Positions 49,546-56,599 of a DNA stretch of 64,000 nt are shown in pieces (the stretch's first letter is position 1; each line of letters begins with the position of its first letter). Position numbers and translations under genes: made by a program. A model generated the notes under the pieces. It was not told the DNA's origin and made no database searches. It worked only from the letters and a program-made list of their open reading frames with translations. This stretch comes from Acidobacteriota bacterium. GTDB lineage: Bacteria; Acidobacteriota; UBA4820. The DNA lies in the NCBI GenBank assembly GCA_029559035.1, contig JAKQCT010000078.1, forward strand, positions 1 to 64,000. Reading direction: 5' to 3'.

Positions 49546-50156
49546 CGGATTTTTCCTTTCGCCATCGGGCTTATGCCCCCCCTGACACGGTCTCCAGGTT
49601 TCACGAGAAGTTCGCAGGTGCTTTTGGGCAGCACCACGTCGACCCTCGACCCGAACGCTATTAGGCCTATCTCCTGACCCCGCCTGAGGTTCTCTCCCGC
49701 CTGCTTGAGCGGATGGATCCTCCGCGCGATCAGCCCCGCTATCTGCGTGCACTCTATGTCGCCGAACCTGGTTTCAATGACCCACCGGAGCCGTTCGTTC
49801 TCCAGCGAAGCCTTTTCGTGGTATGCCGCGAGGTATGTACCCTGGGAATATTCTTTACTGAGGATCACGCCTTCCGCCGGAGACCTGTTGATGTGTACGT
49901 TCATGACCGACATGAAGACGGATAGGAAGATCTTCTCTCCGTCATCGGTTACCTTTATTATCTTTCCGTCCGCCGGAGAGACCAGTATTTCAGGCCCGCC
50001 TTCGAAGACCCTCCTGGGATCTCGGAAGAAGAAAAGCGAAAAGAGGAAGAACAGGAAAGGAGGCGCGGCGGCGTAATACAGGCCGGCGGCCGCGAAAAAA
50101 GCTGCCAGGAGGCCTCCCGACAGCGCGTATGGGATCGCTTCTCTTCTTACCTTCAT
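49542..50156 (-). CDS. psd: Phosphatidylserine decarboxylase proenzyme
   Basis: Converts phosphatidylserine to phosphatidylethanolamine. This is the short form of 204 residues. Two N-terminal membrane helices are followed by the conserved V-S-P-A-D-G-K and F-M-S-V-M-N-V-H-I-N-R-S-P. The self-cleavage site is Gly-Ser in I-A-F-G-S-R-V-D-V, where the Ser becomes the pyruvoyl group. It is coupled to pssA by an ATGA overlap. Confidence 0.93.
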   Translation of the reverse strand: MKVRREAIPYALSGGLLAAFFAAAGLYYAAAPPFLFFLFSLFFFRDPRRVFEGGPEILVSPADGKIIKVTDDGEKIFLSVFMSVMNVHINRSPAEGVILSKEYSQGTYLAAYHEKASLENERLRWVIETRFGDIECTQIAGLIARRIHPLKQAGENLRRGQEIGLIAFGSRVDVVLPKSTCELLVKPGDRVRGGISPMAKGKIR

Positions 50157-50223
50157 TCATCCTCCAGACAACTAATATTAAACCGCATCGGACTTTTTGT
50201 CGAGAATCGGAACGGCTCCGGTT

Positions 50224-51180
50224 TCAACCCTTCGCCGTTCTCCCGCCAAGGACGATCGAGCCGGTCACCTTCGTTCCCTCGGCCACGGCCGTTCCCGGCA
50301 GGATGACGGAATTTTCGATGAAAGCCCCTTTTCCGATGATGCATCCTTGCCCTATGGCAGCGAAACCTTTCAGCTTCACCGCCTCTCCGAGAACTGCCGA
50401 ATCTTCTATCAGGGAGGAGCACGATAACGAAGCCTCGAACCTGCTTCCCGGCGGCGGGCGCATTATCCCGTTCCTCATCTTGTCCAGGCAGTCGCGGGTC
50501 GCCTCGAGAAAGCTTTTCGCTGATCCGAGGTCGTGCCAGGCCCCCTCCAAAACCGTTCCTCCGACTTTTCCCGCCATGATGGAAGGCTTCAGAATCAGGG
50601 GCACGAGATCCTCTTTTTTCCTTTCTGTCACCCGATCGATGAAAAGTCTTCTGGCAGCGTACACTCCGCAAAAGAAGTGTTCTCCCTCTCCTATCGAGGA
50701 GACCATTCCTTCCGGATCCAGGGAGACCGGAGTATAGCTGTCGCCCGGTCTCCTTTTCTTGAGGAGAAGGACCGCTTCCTCACTTCCTCTCAGCAGCCGC
50801 TCTTCGAGCATCCCCAGCTGCGGCTCCAGGAACATGTCTCCGTTCAGGACGAAAAAGGGGCCGTGGAGCCTTTCCTTCAGGTCGAAGAAGAGGCCCGCCG
50901 TCCCCAGGATCTCCGGCTCGTGAGAAAAGGCCAGTTCCATCTTGCCACGAAATGACGATGCCGCCTCGACAATCTGTTCGGGAAGATGATGCGTGTTGAT
51001 GAAGACCCGTTTCACGCCGTAATCCGCGAGGCTGTCGAGAAGACGGCAGATAAGCGGGCGGTTGAGGAAATGCAGGGCCGGCTTGGGAACGTCGAGCGTT
51101 ATCGGCCTCAGCCTCTCGCCGTATCCCGCGGCGAGCAGGACGGCGTCGGTGATCCGCGGAGAATTTTTTTCAGCGGCCAT
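50224..51180 (-). CDS. Sugar-phosphate nucleotidyltransferase with beta-helix tail
   Basis: A 318-residue NDP-sugar pyrophosphorylase-like protein. The N-terminal nucleotide-binding motif is A-V-L-L-A-A-G-Y-G-E-R-L-R-P-I-T, followed by V-P-K-P-A-L. L-N-G-D-M-F supplies the metal-binding Asp. The last 75 residues carry hexapeptide-type turns (I-E-D-S-A-V-L-G, I-G-Q-G-C-I-I-G-K-G-A-F-I) of a left-handed beta-helix. Mannose-1-phosphate guanylyltransferase or glucose-1-phosphate homologues are closest by eye. It overlaps the CYTH gene by 11 bp. A cell-surface sugar role fits the LPS gene elsewhere in the window. Confidence 0.83.
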   Translation of the reverse strand: MAAEKNSPRITDAVLLAAGYGERLRPITLDVPKPALHFLNRPLICRLLDSLADYGVKRVFINTHHLPEQIVEAASSFRGKMELAFSHEPEILGTAGLFFDLKERLHGPFFVLNGDMFLEPQLGMLEERLLRGSEEAVLLLKKRRPGDSYTPVSLDPEGMVSSIGEGEHFFCGVYAARRLFIDRVTERKKEDLVPLILKPSIMAGKVGGTVLEGAWHDLGSAKSFLEATRDCLDKMRNGIMRPPPGSRFEASLSCSSLIEDSAVLGEAVKLKGFAAIGQGCIIGKGAFIENSVILPGTAVAEGTKVTGSIVLGGRTAKG

Positions 51181-51745
51181 TATCGGTCTTGAAAAGTATG
51201 TCTCCGAAAGGTACTCCCTTCTCTCTGCAAATCTCTGAGTATATCGCGGCGTAGGACCTCTTGCTGAAGGTGTCTGGGTCGAGGCCCAGCTTCTCGGTAA
51301 CGGCGAGGATCGATTCCTCATCGCCCTCGACCTCGAGGAAGAAGCCGAAGGGCAGTTCGTCCATGCAGACGAGCGCGCCGAGAAACGAGAACTCCTCGCG
51401 GTATTTCTGGTACTTGAAGAACCCCCTGAGGCCGAGGCTGTGAAGGATGCTTTTGACGGCCTGGATGTCCAGGCAGAGCGTCTCGGATTCAGGCCTTGTC
51501 TTGAACTTCTCGTGCGGGACGACTTTCCCTTTGAAAGTGAGCAGTGCGCCCTCCGGGAGCTCTCTTATCCTCAAAAGGCATCCCGCGGCCGACAGCGACC
51601 TGTCGGCGTAATCGTAAAGGGTGTTCGACTCGAAATGCCTTTCCTTGACAGGCGCGGCTCCCTCGGCGACGATCCGTTCCCTCATCGCCTTCGGGTCCCT
51701 GACCGGTACCTTTACTTCCACTTCCATCTGAGCGTGCTTGTCCAT
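51170..51745 (-). CDS. CYTH-domain protein
   Basis: A 191-residue protein of the CYTH (CyaB/thiamine-triphosphatase) superfamily. The signature E8-V-E-V-K12 is at the N-terminus. Charged strands line the barrel: T-L-Y-D-Y-A-D-R, L-L-R-I-R-E, L-T-F-K-G-K-V and F-L-E-V-E-G-D-E-E-S-I. These are expected to bind a triphosphate and two metal ions. Activity could be class IV adenylate cyclase or triphosphatase; both are known in the family, and nothing here decides. The 5' end overlaps the YigZ gene by 34 bp. Confidence 0.87.
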   Translation of the reverse strand: MDKHAQMEVEVKVPVRDPKAMRERIVAEGAAPVKERHFESNTLYDYADRSLSAAGCLLRIRELPEGALLTFKGKVVPHEKFKTRPESETLCLDIQAVKSILHSLGLRGFFKYQKYREEFSFLGALVCMDELPFGFFLEVEGDEESILAVTEKLGLDPDTFSKRSYAAIYSEICREKGVPFGDILFKTDNGR

Positions 51746-52353
51746 CTTTCCCTCAATTCCGCCAGCGCATCCTCGAGTTTTCCGGCCATGTCCACCGGCA
51801 CTTCGCAGACGGCGCGGCAGTTCTCCTCGCGCGTTTCATCCAGGGGCGCGCCGCCCGTTTTCGACAAAATGTGCCTGAAATGCCCTTCGAGGGCGAACGG
51901 CATCGAAACCTCGATGGTCTTCATGGGCACGAATTCCTTCAGCTTCGCGTTCCCGATGGCCATCGACGCCGATTCGCCGAAAGCCTTTGCAAGCCCCCCC
52001 GTTCCGAGCTTCGTCCCGCCGAAATACCTCACGACGACGAGCAGCGAATTGGTCAGCCTGGCGTGCCTGAGGGCGTTGAGGATCGGATCGCCCGCGCTGT
52101 GCGGGGGCTCGCCGTCGTCGCTCGCTTTCTCCGTGATCTCCGCGCCAGTCCCGAGCCTCAGGGCGTAGGGCTGGTGCGACGAGTCGTGAAACTTCTTCTG
52201 AAGCTCCCTGCGCCTTGAACCGGCTTCCTCCGCCGAGGGGCAGGGATAAAGGAAGGAGAGGAAGCGCGAGGCCTTCTCCCTGAGATTCCCCTCGCCGATT
52301 TCGACAGGAACGAAATAGGTTTCTTTCCGCTCAGAAAGAGGAGACGGCTTCAT
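51712..52353 (-). CDS. YigZ/IMPACT family protein
   Basis: A 213-residue protein of the YigZ family. The conserved N-terminal domain has S-R-F-L-S-F-L-Y-P-C, the H-Q-P-Y-A-L-R segment and D-D-G-E-P-P-H-S-A-G-D-P-I-L. The core continues with V-V-V-R-Y-F-G-G-T-K-L-G-T-G-G-L, the family hallmark. The C-terminal DUF1949-type domain follows. Homologues are linked to translation and stress but have no settled activity. The start at ATG 52353 overlaps the STAS gene by 23 bp; a TTG four codons earlier is possible. Confidence 0.88.
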   Translation of the reverse strand: MKPSPLSERKETYFVPVEIGEGNLREKASRFLSFLYPCPSAEEAGSRRRELQKKFHDSSHQPYALRLGTGAEITEKASDDGEPPHSAGDPILNALRHARLTNSLLVVVRYFGGTKLGTGGLAKAFGESASMAIGNAKLKEFVPMKTIEVSMPFALEGHFRHILSKTGGAPLDETREENCRAVCEVPVDMAGKLEDALAELRERWTSTLRWKWK

Positions 52354-52672
52354 CAAGAGAGCCAAAGAACTTAAGGAAATCGGTGAGCCCTAGAAGGTCG
52401 AAGACCTTGTAGATCTTGGGCGCCGTCCGAGCCAGGACGATGTCTCCGCCCCTGTTCCTCAAACCCTGGATCTTCGAAAGGATCACTTCGAGGCCTGAAG
52501 AGCCGAGGTAGTTCAGTTTTTCGAAATCGACGACGATCTTGGTGTGTTCCTCGGAGATCAGCCCGCCCAGCGCCTCCGAGAAAAGGATGGCGTTGTGGGC
52601 GTCGAGAAGGCCGTCGAGAGTTATGATCCCGATGTCGCCCTTTTTCCTGATATCCACTTTTAGGCTCGTCAT
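52331..52672 (-). CDS. STAS-domain anti-sigma factor antagonist
   Basis: A 113-residue SpoIIAA/RsbV-like protein. I-I-T-L-D-G-L-L-D-A-H-N-A is the N-terminal STAS strand and L-N-Y-L-G-S-S-G-L-E-V-I carries the phosphorylatable serine. It would bind an anti-sigma kinase when unphosphorylated. No anti-sigma kinase or phosphatase is adjacent, so the partner lies elsewhere. It sits 22 bp after pta in the same direction. Confidence 0.88.
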   Translation of the reverse strand: MTSLKVDIRKKGDIGIITLDGLLDAHNAILFSEALGGLISEEHTKIVVDFEKLNYLGSSGLEVILSKIQGLRNRGGDIVLARTAPKIYKVFDLLGLTDFLKFFGSLDEAVSSF

Positions 52673-52694
52673 CTTCCTGTCCTTTCAGTCACCT

Positions 52695-53705
52695 TCAGCG
52701 GTTCTCCCTGATGTCCAGGGCCTGTACCCCCGTTATCGCCGCCACGTCCGCTATGTCGGACGGGGTGCACCCGCGGCTGAGGTCGTTCGCCGCCCTGGCG
52801 ATACCCTGGAGAAGAGGGCCGAGGGCGGTAGCCTTGCCTACCCTCTCCGTTAGTTTATACGCGATGTTCCCCGAATTCAAATCGGGGAATATGAGAACGT
52901 TCGCCCTCCCCGCGATCTTCGAGCCCGGAGCCTTCGACGCGCCGATCTTCGGAACGAGCGCGGCGTCGGCCTGGAGCTCCCCGTCCACGAGGATGTCGGG
53001 CCTTCTCGTCCTGACGATGTCGAGAGCCTTCAGGATCTTCTCCAGCGACGGGTCCTTTGCCGAACCTTTCGTAGAGAAGGAAAGCAGCGCGACCCTGGGT
53101 TCGTTGCCCGTAAGAGACCTGTATGACCTCTGGGCCGATATCGCTATCTCTGCAAGCTGTTCGGCGTTCGGGTTAGGGACCACTCCGCAGTCGGAGTAGA
53201 GCATCACTCCCTCGTCTCCGAACTCCCCGTCGGGAAGCACCATCAGGAAGAACGACGAGACCGTTTTTATCCCTCGCTCCGGGCCGAAGGAGCGCAGGTA
53301 CGCCCTCACGCTTTCAGATGTCGTATGCGTGGCGCCCGAAACGATCCCGTCGGCCATACCGAGGCCGACCATCATGCAGCCGGCGTAGAGCGGCTTCCTG
53401 ACCGTTTCCCAAGCCTCCGTTTCGGTCATCCCCCTGCTCCTCGTCCTTTCGAGGAAAAGAGCCGATGCGTCGCGGAGGAACTTTTCGCTTTCGGGGTCGA
53501 AGACCTCGATACCCGCGATGGAGAATCCCGACCGTATCGCGGCGTCTTCTATTTTCTTGGCGCTGCCGACAAGAACGGGAATCGCGGTCCGGGAGGAAGC
53601 GATGGCGGCCGCGGCCTCGATCGTCCTCGGGTCCTCGGCCTCGGGGAGCGCTATGCGCGCGGGGTTCCTTCTCGCTTTTTCTCTGATGGCGTCCAAAATA
53701 TTCAT
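52695..53705 (-). CDS. pta: Phosphate acetyltransferase
   Basis: Interconverts acetyl-CoA and acetyl phosphate, 336 residues, the short form containing only the catalytic domain. Visible blocks are [47 protein letters not shown] and [15 protein letters not shown] phosphate butyryltransferase or related acyltransferase is less likely because of the full Pta motif set. No acetate kinase gene is adjacent. Confidence 0.9.
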   Translation of the reverse strand: MNILDAIREKARRNPARIALPEAEDPRTIEAAAAIASSRTAIPVLVGSAKKIEDAAIRSGFSIAGIEVFDPESEKFLRDASALFLERTRSRGMTETEAWETVRKPLYAGCMMVGLGMADGIVSGATHTTSESVRAYLRSFGPERGIKTVSSFFLMVLPDGEFGDEGVMLYSDCGVVPNPNAEQLAEIAISAQRSYRSLTGNEPRVALLSFSTKGSAKDPSLEKILKALDIVRTRRPDILVDGELQADAALVPKIGASKAPGSKIAGRANVLIFPDLNSGNIAYKLTERVGKATALGPLLQGIARAANDLSRGCTPSDIADVAAITGVQALDIRENR

Positions 53706-53739
53706 GATTAATTTTCCAAGATGAAAAGCTTATCAGGAA

Positions 53740-53776
53740 AGGAGAAAATAAAAAAGGGGGACGTTGGTCCCCCTTT
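53740..53776 (-). terminator. Rho-independent terminator of the HU gene
   Basis: On the minus strand AAAGGGGGAC-CAAC-GTCCCCCTTT (53776-53753) is followed by TTTATTTTC. Confidence 0.9.
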
Positions 53777-53797
53777 CAAAGACTGGGTCGAAAGCAG

Positions 53798-54082
53798 TTA
53801 TTTCTTTCCGCTCTTAACCGTGTCGGCCAGGCTCTTGCCCGGTTTGAACTTCGCGACCTTCTTCGCCGCGATCTTGATCGGCTTGCCGGTCTTGGGGTTG
53901 CGGCCTGTGCGGGCCTTCTTCTCGACAACCGAGAAGGTTCCGAATCCGACGAGCGTGATCTTGTCGCCCTTCTTGAGAGCCTTCTGGATGACACCGGTGA
54001 AGGCGTCAACCGCGTTGCCGGCGCTCGCTTTGCTCAAACCTGCCTGATTTGCTACCTGTGCGATCAATTCGGTCTTGTTCAT
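53798..54082 (-). CDS. HU-family nucleoid protein
   Basis: A histone-like dimeric DNA-bending protein, 94 residues. The N-terminal helices begin M-N-K-T-E-L-I-A-Q-V. The beta-arm carries G-F-G-T-F-S-V and R-T-G-R-N-P-K-T-G-K-P-I-K-I, with the intercalating proline. It is monocistronic with a consensus promoter and strong terminator, which predicts high expression. Confidence 0.95.
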   Translation of the reverse strand: MNKTELIAQVANQAGLSKASAGNAVDAFTGVIQKALKKGDKITLVGFGTFSVVEKKARTGRNPKTGKPIKIAAKKVAKFKPGKSLADTVKSGKK

Positions 54083-54115
54083 CGACTTACTCCTCCTTTC
54101 AAAGATTCCTCGTAT

Positions 54116-54144
54116 AATATATACTCCAATTTCCCGTTTGTCAA
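54116..54144 (-). promoter_or_regulatory. Promoter of the HU gene
   Basis: On the minus strand TTGACA (54144-54139), a 17-nt spacer and TATATT (54121-54116). Confidence 0.88.
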
Positions 54145-54197
54145 GGGTTTCGGGCAGGCATGCCGCCCGTAACGCCTGTGGGAGAAGGACTTTAGCG

Positions 54198-55439
54198 ATG
54201 ATTTATATAACTATTTCATTCAAAAGGACTTACGGGCAGGCGTCTCTCGTGATGCCCGTGTTCAGGGAACTTCAGGAGGCTTGGCACCCTGAAATCGTCG
54301 TGGGATGGGTGTTACGGGCGATCGGAAAAAACGCCTTAAAAGCCGAAAGGGCGGTCTTTTTGGGAAAATGCGCGATCCCAATGGCGGCGGGCTTTTCGAG
54401 CATGTTCCCCGAAACGCCCAAGTTGGTCTATTCCACGCTTCCCGAACGCGACACCAAGAAAATCAGGAACGCCAGGATCCTTTACGGCACGCATCCCGCG
54501 CAGTCGCGCGCCAACATGAAGAACTCTTCGGCGGCGAAGGAGTGGCTCAAGGGAACTAGCGGGAACCTTGTGGCATTCGTTTCAGGAGGAACCAGCGCTC
54601 TTCTCTCTTCGCCTCCGCCCGGCTGGACTTTGAAAGAAGTTGCGGAAGTGGAGGGGGCGCTTCTCGCCTCGGGGGTTCCGATCGGGAAGATCAACGCCGT
54701 GAGGATGTCTCTCTCCACTCTGAAAGCGGGAGGGATGGCGGAACTCGTGAAGCCGTTCTTCGTCAGGTCGTTCCTCTGGTGCGACGTTCCGAAGGAAGAG
54801 TCCAGGGTCACCGGGAGCGCGCCCTTCTGGAGCAATCCATTCCGCTCGAAAGACGCGCCCGCAAAAATACTGAAGGAATACGGCATCGTTCCTCCGAAGC
54901 CTGTTCCCGAGAGAAACAGTTTCAGAGAAGTTCCCGGTTCGGGGGTCTTCAGGCTCGCCGACGGAGAAACGATGACCGAGGATTTTGTAAGGCGGCTTGG
55001 CGAAAAAGGGATCTCGGCAAGAAAGGTGGACATCCCGGAAGGAACGGTAGCCGAGAAAGCGGCGAAGCTGATATCCTCTGCGGCGGGGAAGGCCGACAGG
55101 CCAAGTGTCCTCGTCGGAGGCGGCGAGTACCCCGTCGCGGTCAGGGGGAAGGGCAGGGGAGGAAGATGTTCACATCTTGCAGCCCTCGTGGCGAAGGAGC
55201 TTCGCGATAAAAAGAGATGGTCCTTCGCTGCAGTTGCGACCGACGGCGAGGACGGCGGGGGTGGCGCGGGAGCGTTCGTTTGCGACGAGAGTCTTCCTTC
55301 GACAGGGGAGATTGATGACGCCATCAAAAGGAGCGACACCGCGGCGCTCTTCGAGCGACACGGCGGACTCGTTCCGAGAGCTTCGACCGGGAACAACCTC
55401 AGGGACCTCTGGTTCCTCGTCCTGGAGGAGGAGAGTTGA
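54198..55439 (+). CDS. Glycerate kinase, MOFRL type
   Basis: A 413-residue class II glycerate 2-kinase-like protein (GckA/TtuD family), producing 2-phosphoglycerate from glycerate. The N-terminal domain has a lysine-containing V-F-L-G-K-C-A-I-P-M and the glycine-rich V-S-G-G-T-S-A-L-L. The C-terminal MOFRL domain has V-G-G-G-E-Y-P-V, G-K-G-R-G-G-R and A-A-V-A-T-D-G-E-D-G-G-G-G-A-G-A-F-V. The ATG at 54198 follows GAAGGA; the upstream frame extension crosses the HU promoter and is not coding. The end overlaps hemW by TTGA. Confidence 0.9.
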   Translation: MIYITISFKRTYGQASLVMPVFRELQEAWHPEIVVGWVLRAIGKNALKAERAVFLGKCAIPMAAGFSSMFPETPKLVYSTLPERDTKKIRNARILYGTHPAQSRANMKNSSAAKEWLKGTSGNLVAFVSGGTSALLSSPPPGWTLKEVAEVEGALLASGVPIGKINAVRMSLSTLKAGGMAELVKPFFVRSFLWCDVPKEESRVTGSAPFWSNPFRSKDAPAKILKEYGIVPPKPVPERNSFREVPGSGVFRLADGETMTEDFVRRLGEKGISARKVDIPEGTVAEKAAKLISSAAGKADRPSVLVGGGEYPVAVRGKGRGGRCSHLAALVAKELRDKKRWSFAAVATDGEDGGGGAGAFVCDESLPSTGEIDDAIKRSDTAALFERHGGLVPRASTGNNLRDLWFLVLEEES

Positions 55440-56599
55440 CGGAAAAGAGCGGCCTCTACATCCATGTCCCGTTCTGCTTCAGCCAGTGCAGCTATTGCGA
55501 TTTCTACAAGAAGAAGGCGGAGCGGGTCGAGGACGGCTATGTCGGGCTCGTTTTAAAAGAGGCTTCATTATACAAAGAAGAGGAAAAGATCCCTCTCGAC
55601 ACCCTTTACTTCGGCGGAGGAACGCCTTCGCTCCTCGAACCCCCTCAGCTCGGCAGGTTGTCCGAGGGTCTCGGCGAGGTGTTCGAAATCGGAGAAGGAT
55701 CAGAGATCACCATCGAGGCCAACCCCGAAACCCTGACAAAAGAGAAGCTCGAGGGCTACCGCGCTCTCGGTATCAATCGCCTCTCGCTCGGCGTGCAGAG
55801 CCTCAGGGACGAAGTACTTGCGGCGCTTTCGAGAAATGTCGGATCCGAAGGGGTCCTCGGAAAACTCGAGATCATTTCCGGGATCGGGTTCGACAGCCTC
55901 TCCTGCGACCTGATCCTGGGCGCTCCCGGTTCTTCTTCACGCGATGTGCAAGAAGACCTCGGAACACTTCTTCGGTTTCCCTTCGACCATGTTTCTCTCT
56001 ACATGCTGGACCTGCACAGGGGGACCAGGCTCTACGAGCAGGTCAAAGGCGGCCTCTCCCTTCCTGGGGAGGAAGAGGTGATGGAAAGCTACCGCGGGGC
56101 CGCGGAATTCCTGAAGCAGGCGGGATTCATACATTACGAGATATCCAACTTCGCGAAAAAGGGAAAGGAGTCGCGCCACAACCTCAAGTACTGGAAAAGG
56201 GAGTGGACGGTCGCCCTCGGCCCTTCGGCGCACGGCTACTTCAGGGGAACGAGGACGAAGAACCCGGCTTCTCTCGATGAGTGGTCGGAGAAGCTCGAAA
56301 GGGGAGAATTCCCCTACGAGGAGTCGTTCGAGGAGACGCCGGAAGAGAAGCTGGAGAACGAGATCATCTTCGGCCTCAGGCTCGGCGAAGGCGTCGATCG
56401 GGGTTCGCTTGACCGATACCTCGGGGCGGCCGGCAGGGAAACCGAAAAGGCCCTCGCACCGCTTCTGGCCCAAGGCTACGCGCGGGAGGATGGGGGAAGG
56501 CTGAAACTGACCTTCGATGGATTCTGCCTCTCCAATGAGGTAATATCCTTTATTCTTTCCGACAGTTTCGGTCGCAAGCGCGGGGAAGAGGGACGATGA
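55436..56599 (+). CDS. hemW: HemW-like heme chaperone, radical SAM
   Basis: A 387-residue protein of the coproporphyrinogen dehydrogenase-like family. The cluster motif is H-V-P-F-C-F-S-Q-C-S-Y-C-D-F, followed by F-G-G-G-T-P-S. I-N-R-L-S-L-G-V-Q-S is the family signature, and the HemW C-terminal domain ends the protein. The extra N-terminal cysteine of true HemN is absent, which favours HemW, a heme-binding chaperone. Heme trafficking fits the ccm genes in the window. TTG start overlapping the upstream TGA; its own stop overlaps the next ATG. Confidence 0.87.
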   Translation: MTEKSGLYIHVPFCFSQCSYCDFYKKKAERVEDGYVGLVLKEASLYKEEEKIPLDTLYFGGGTPSLLEPPQLGRLSEGLGEVFEIGEGSEITIEANPETLTKEKLEGYRALGINRLSLGVQSLRDEVLAALSRNVGSEGVLGKLEIISGIGFDSLSCDLILGAPGSSSRDVQEDLGTLLRFPFDHVSLYMLDLHRGTRLYEQVKGGLSLPGEEEVMESYRGAAEFLKQAGFIHYEISNFAKKGKESRHNLKYWKREWTVALGPSAHGYFRGTRTKNPASLDEWSEKLERGEFPYEESFEETPEEKLENEIIFGLRLGEGVDRGSLDRYLGAAGRETEKALAPLLAQGYAREDGGRLKLTFDGFCLSNEVISFILSDSFGRKRGEEGR

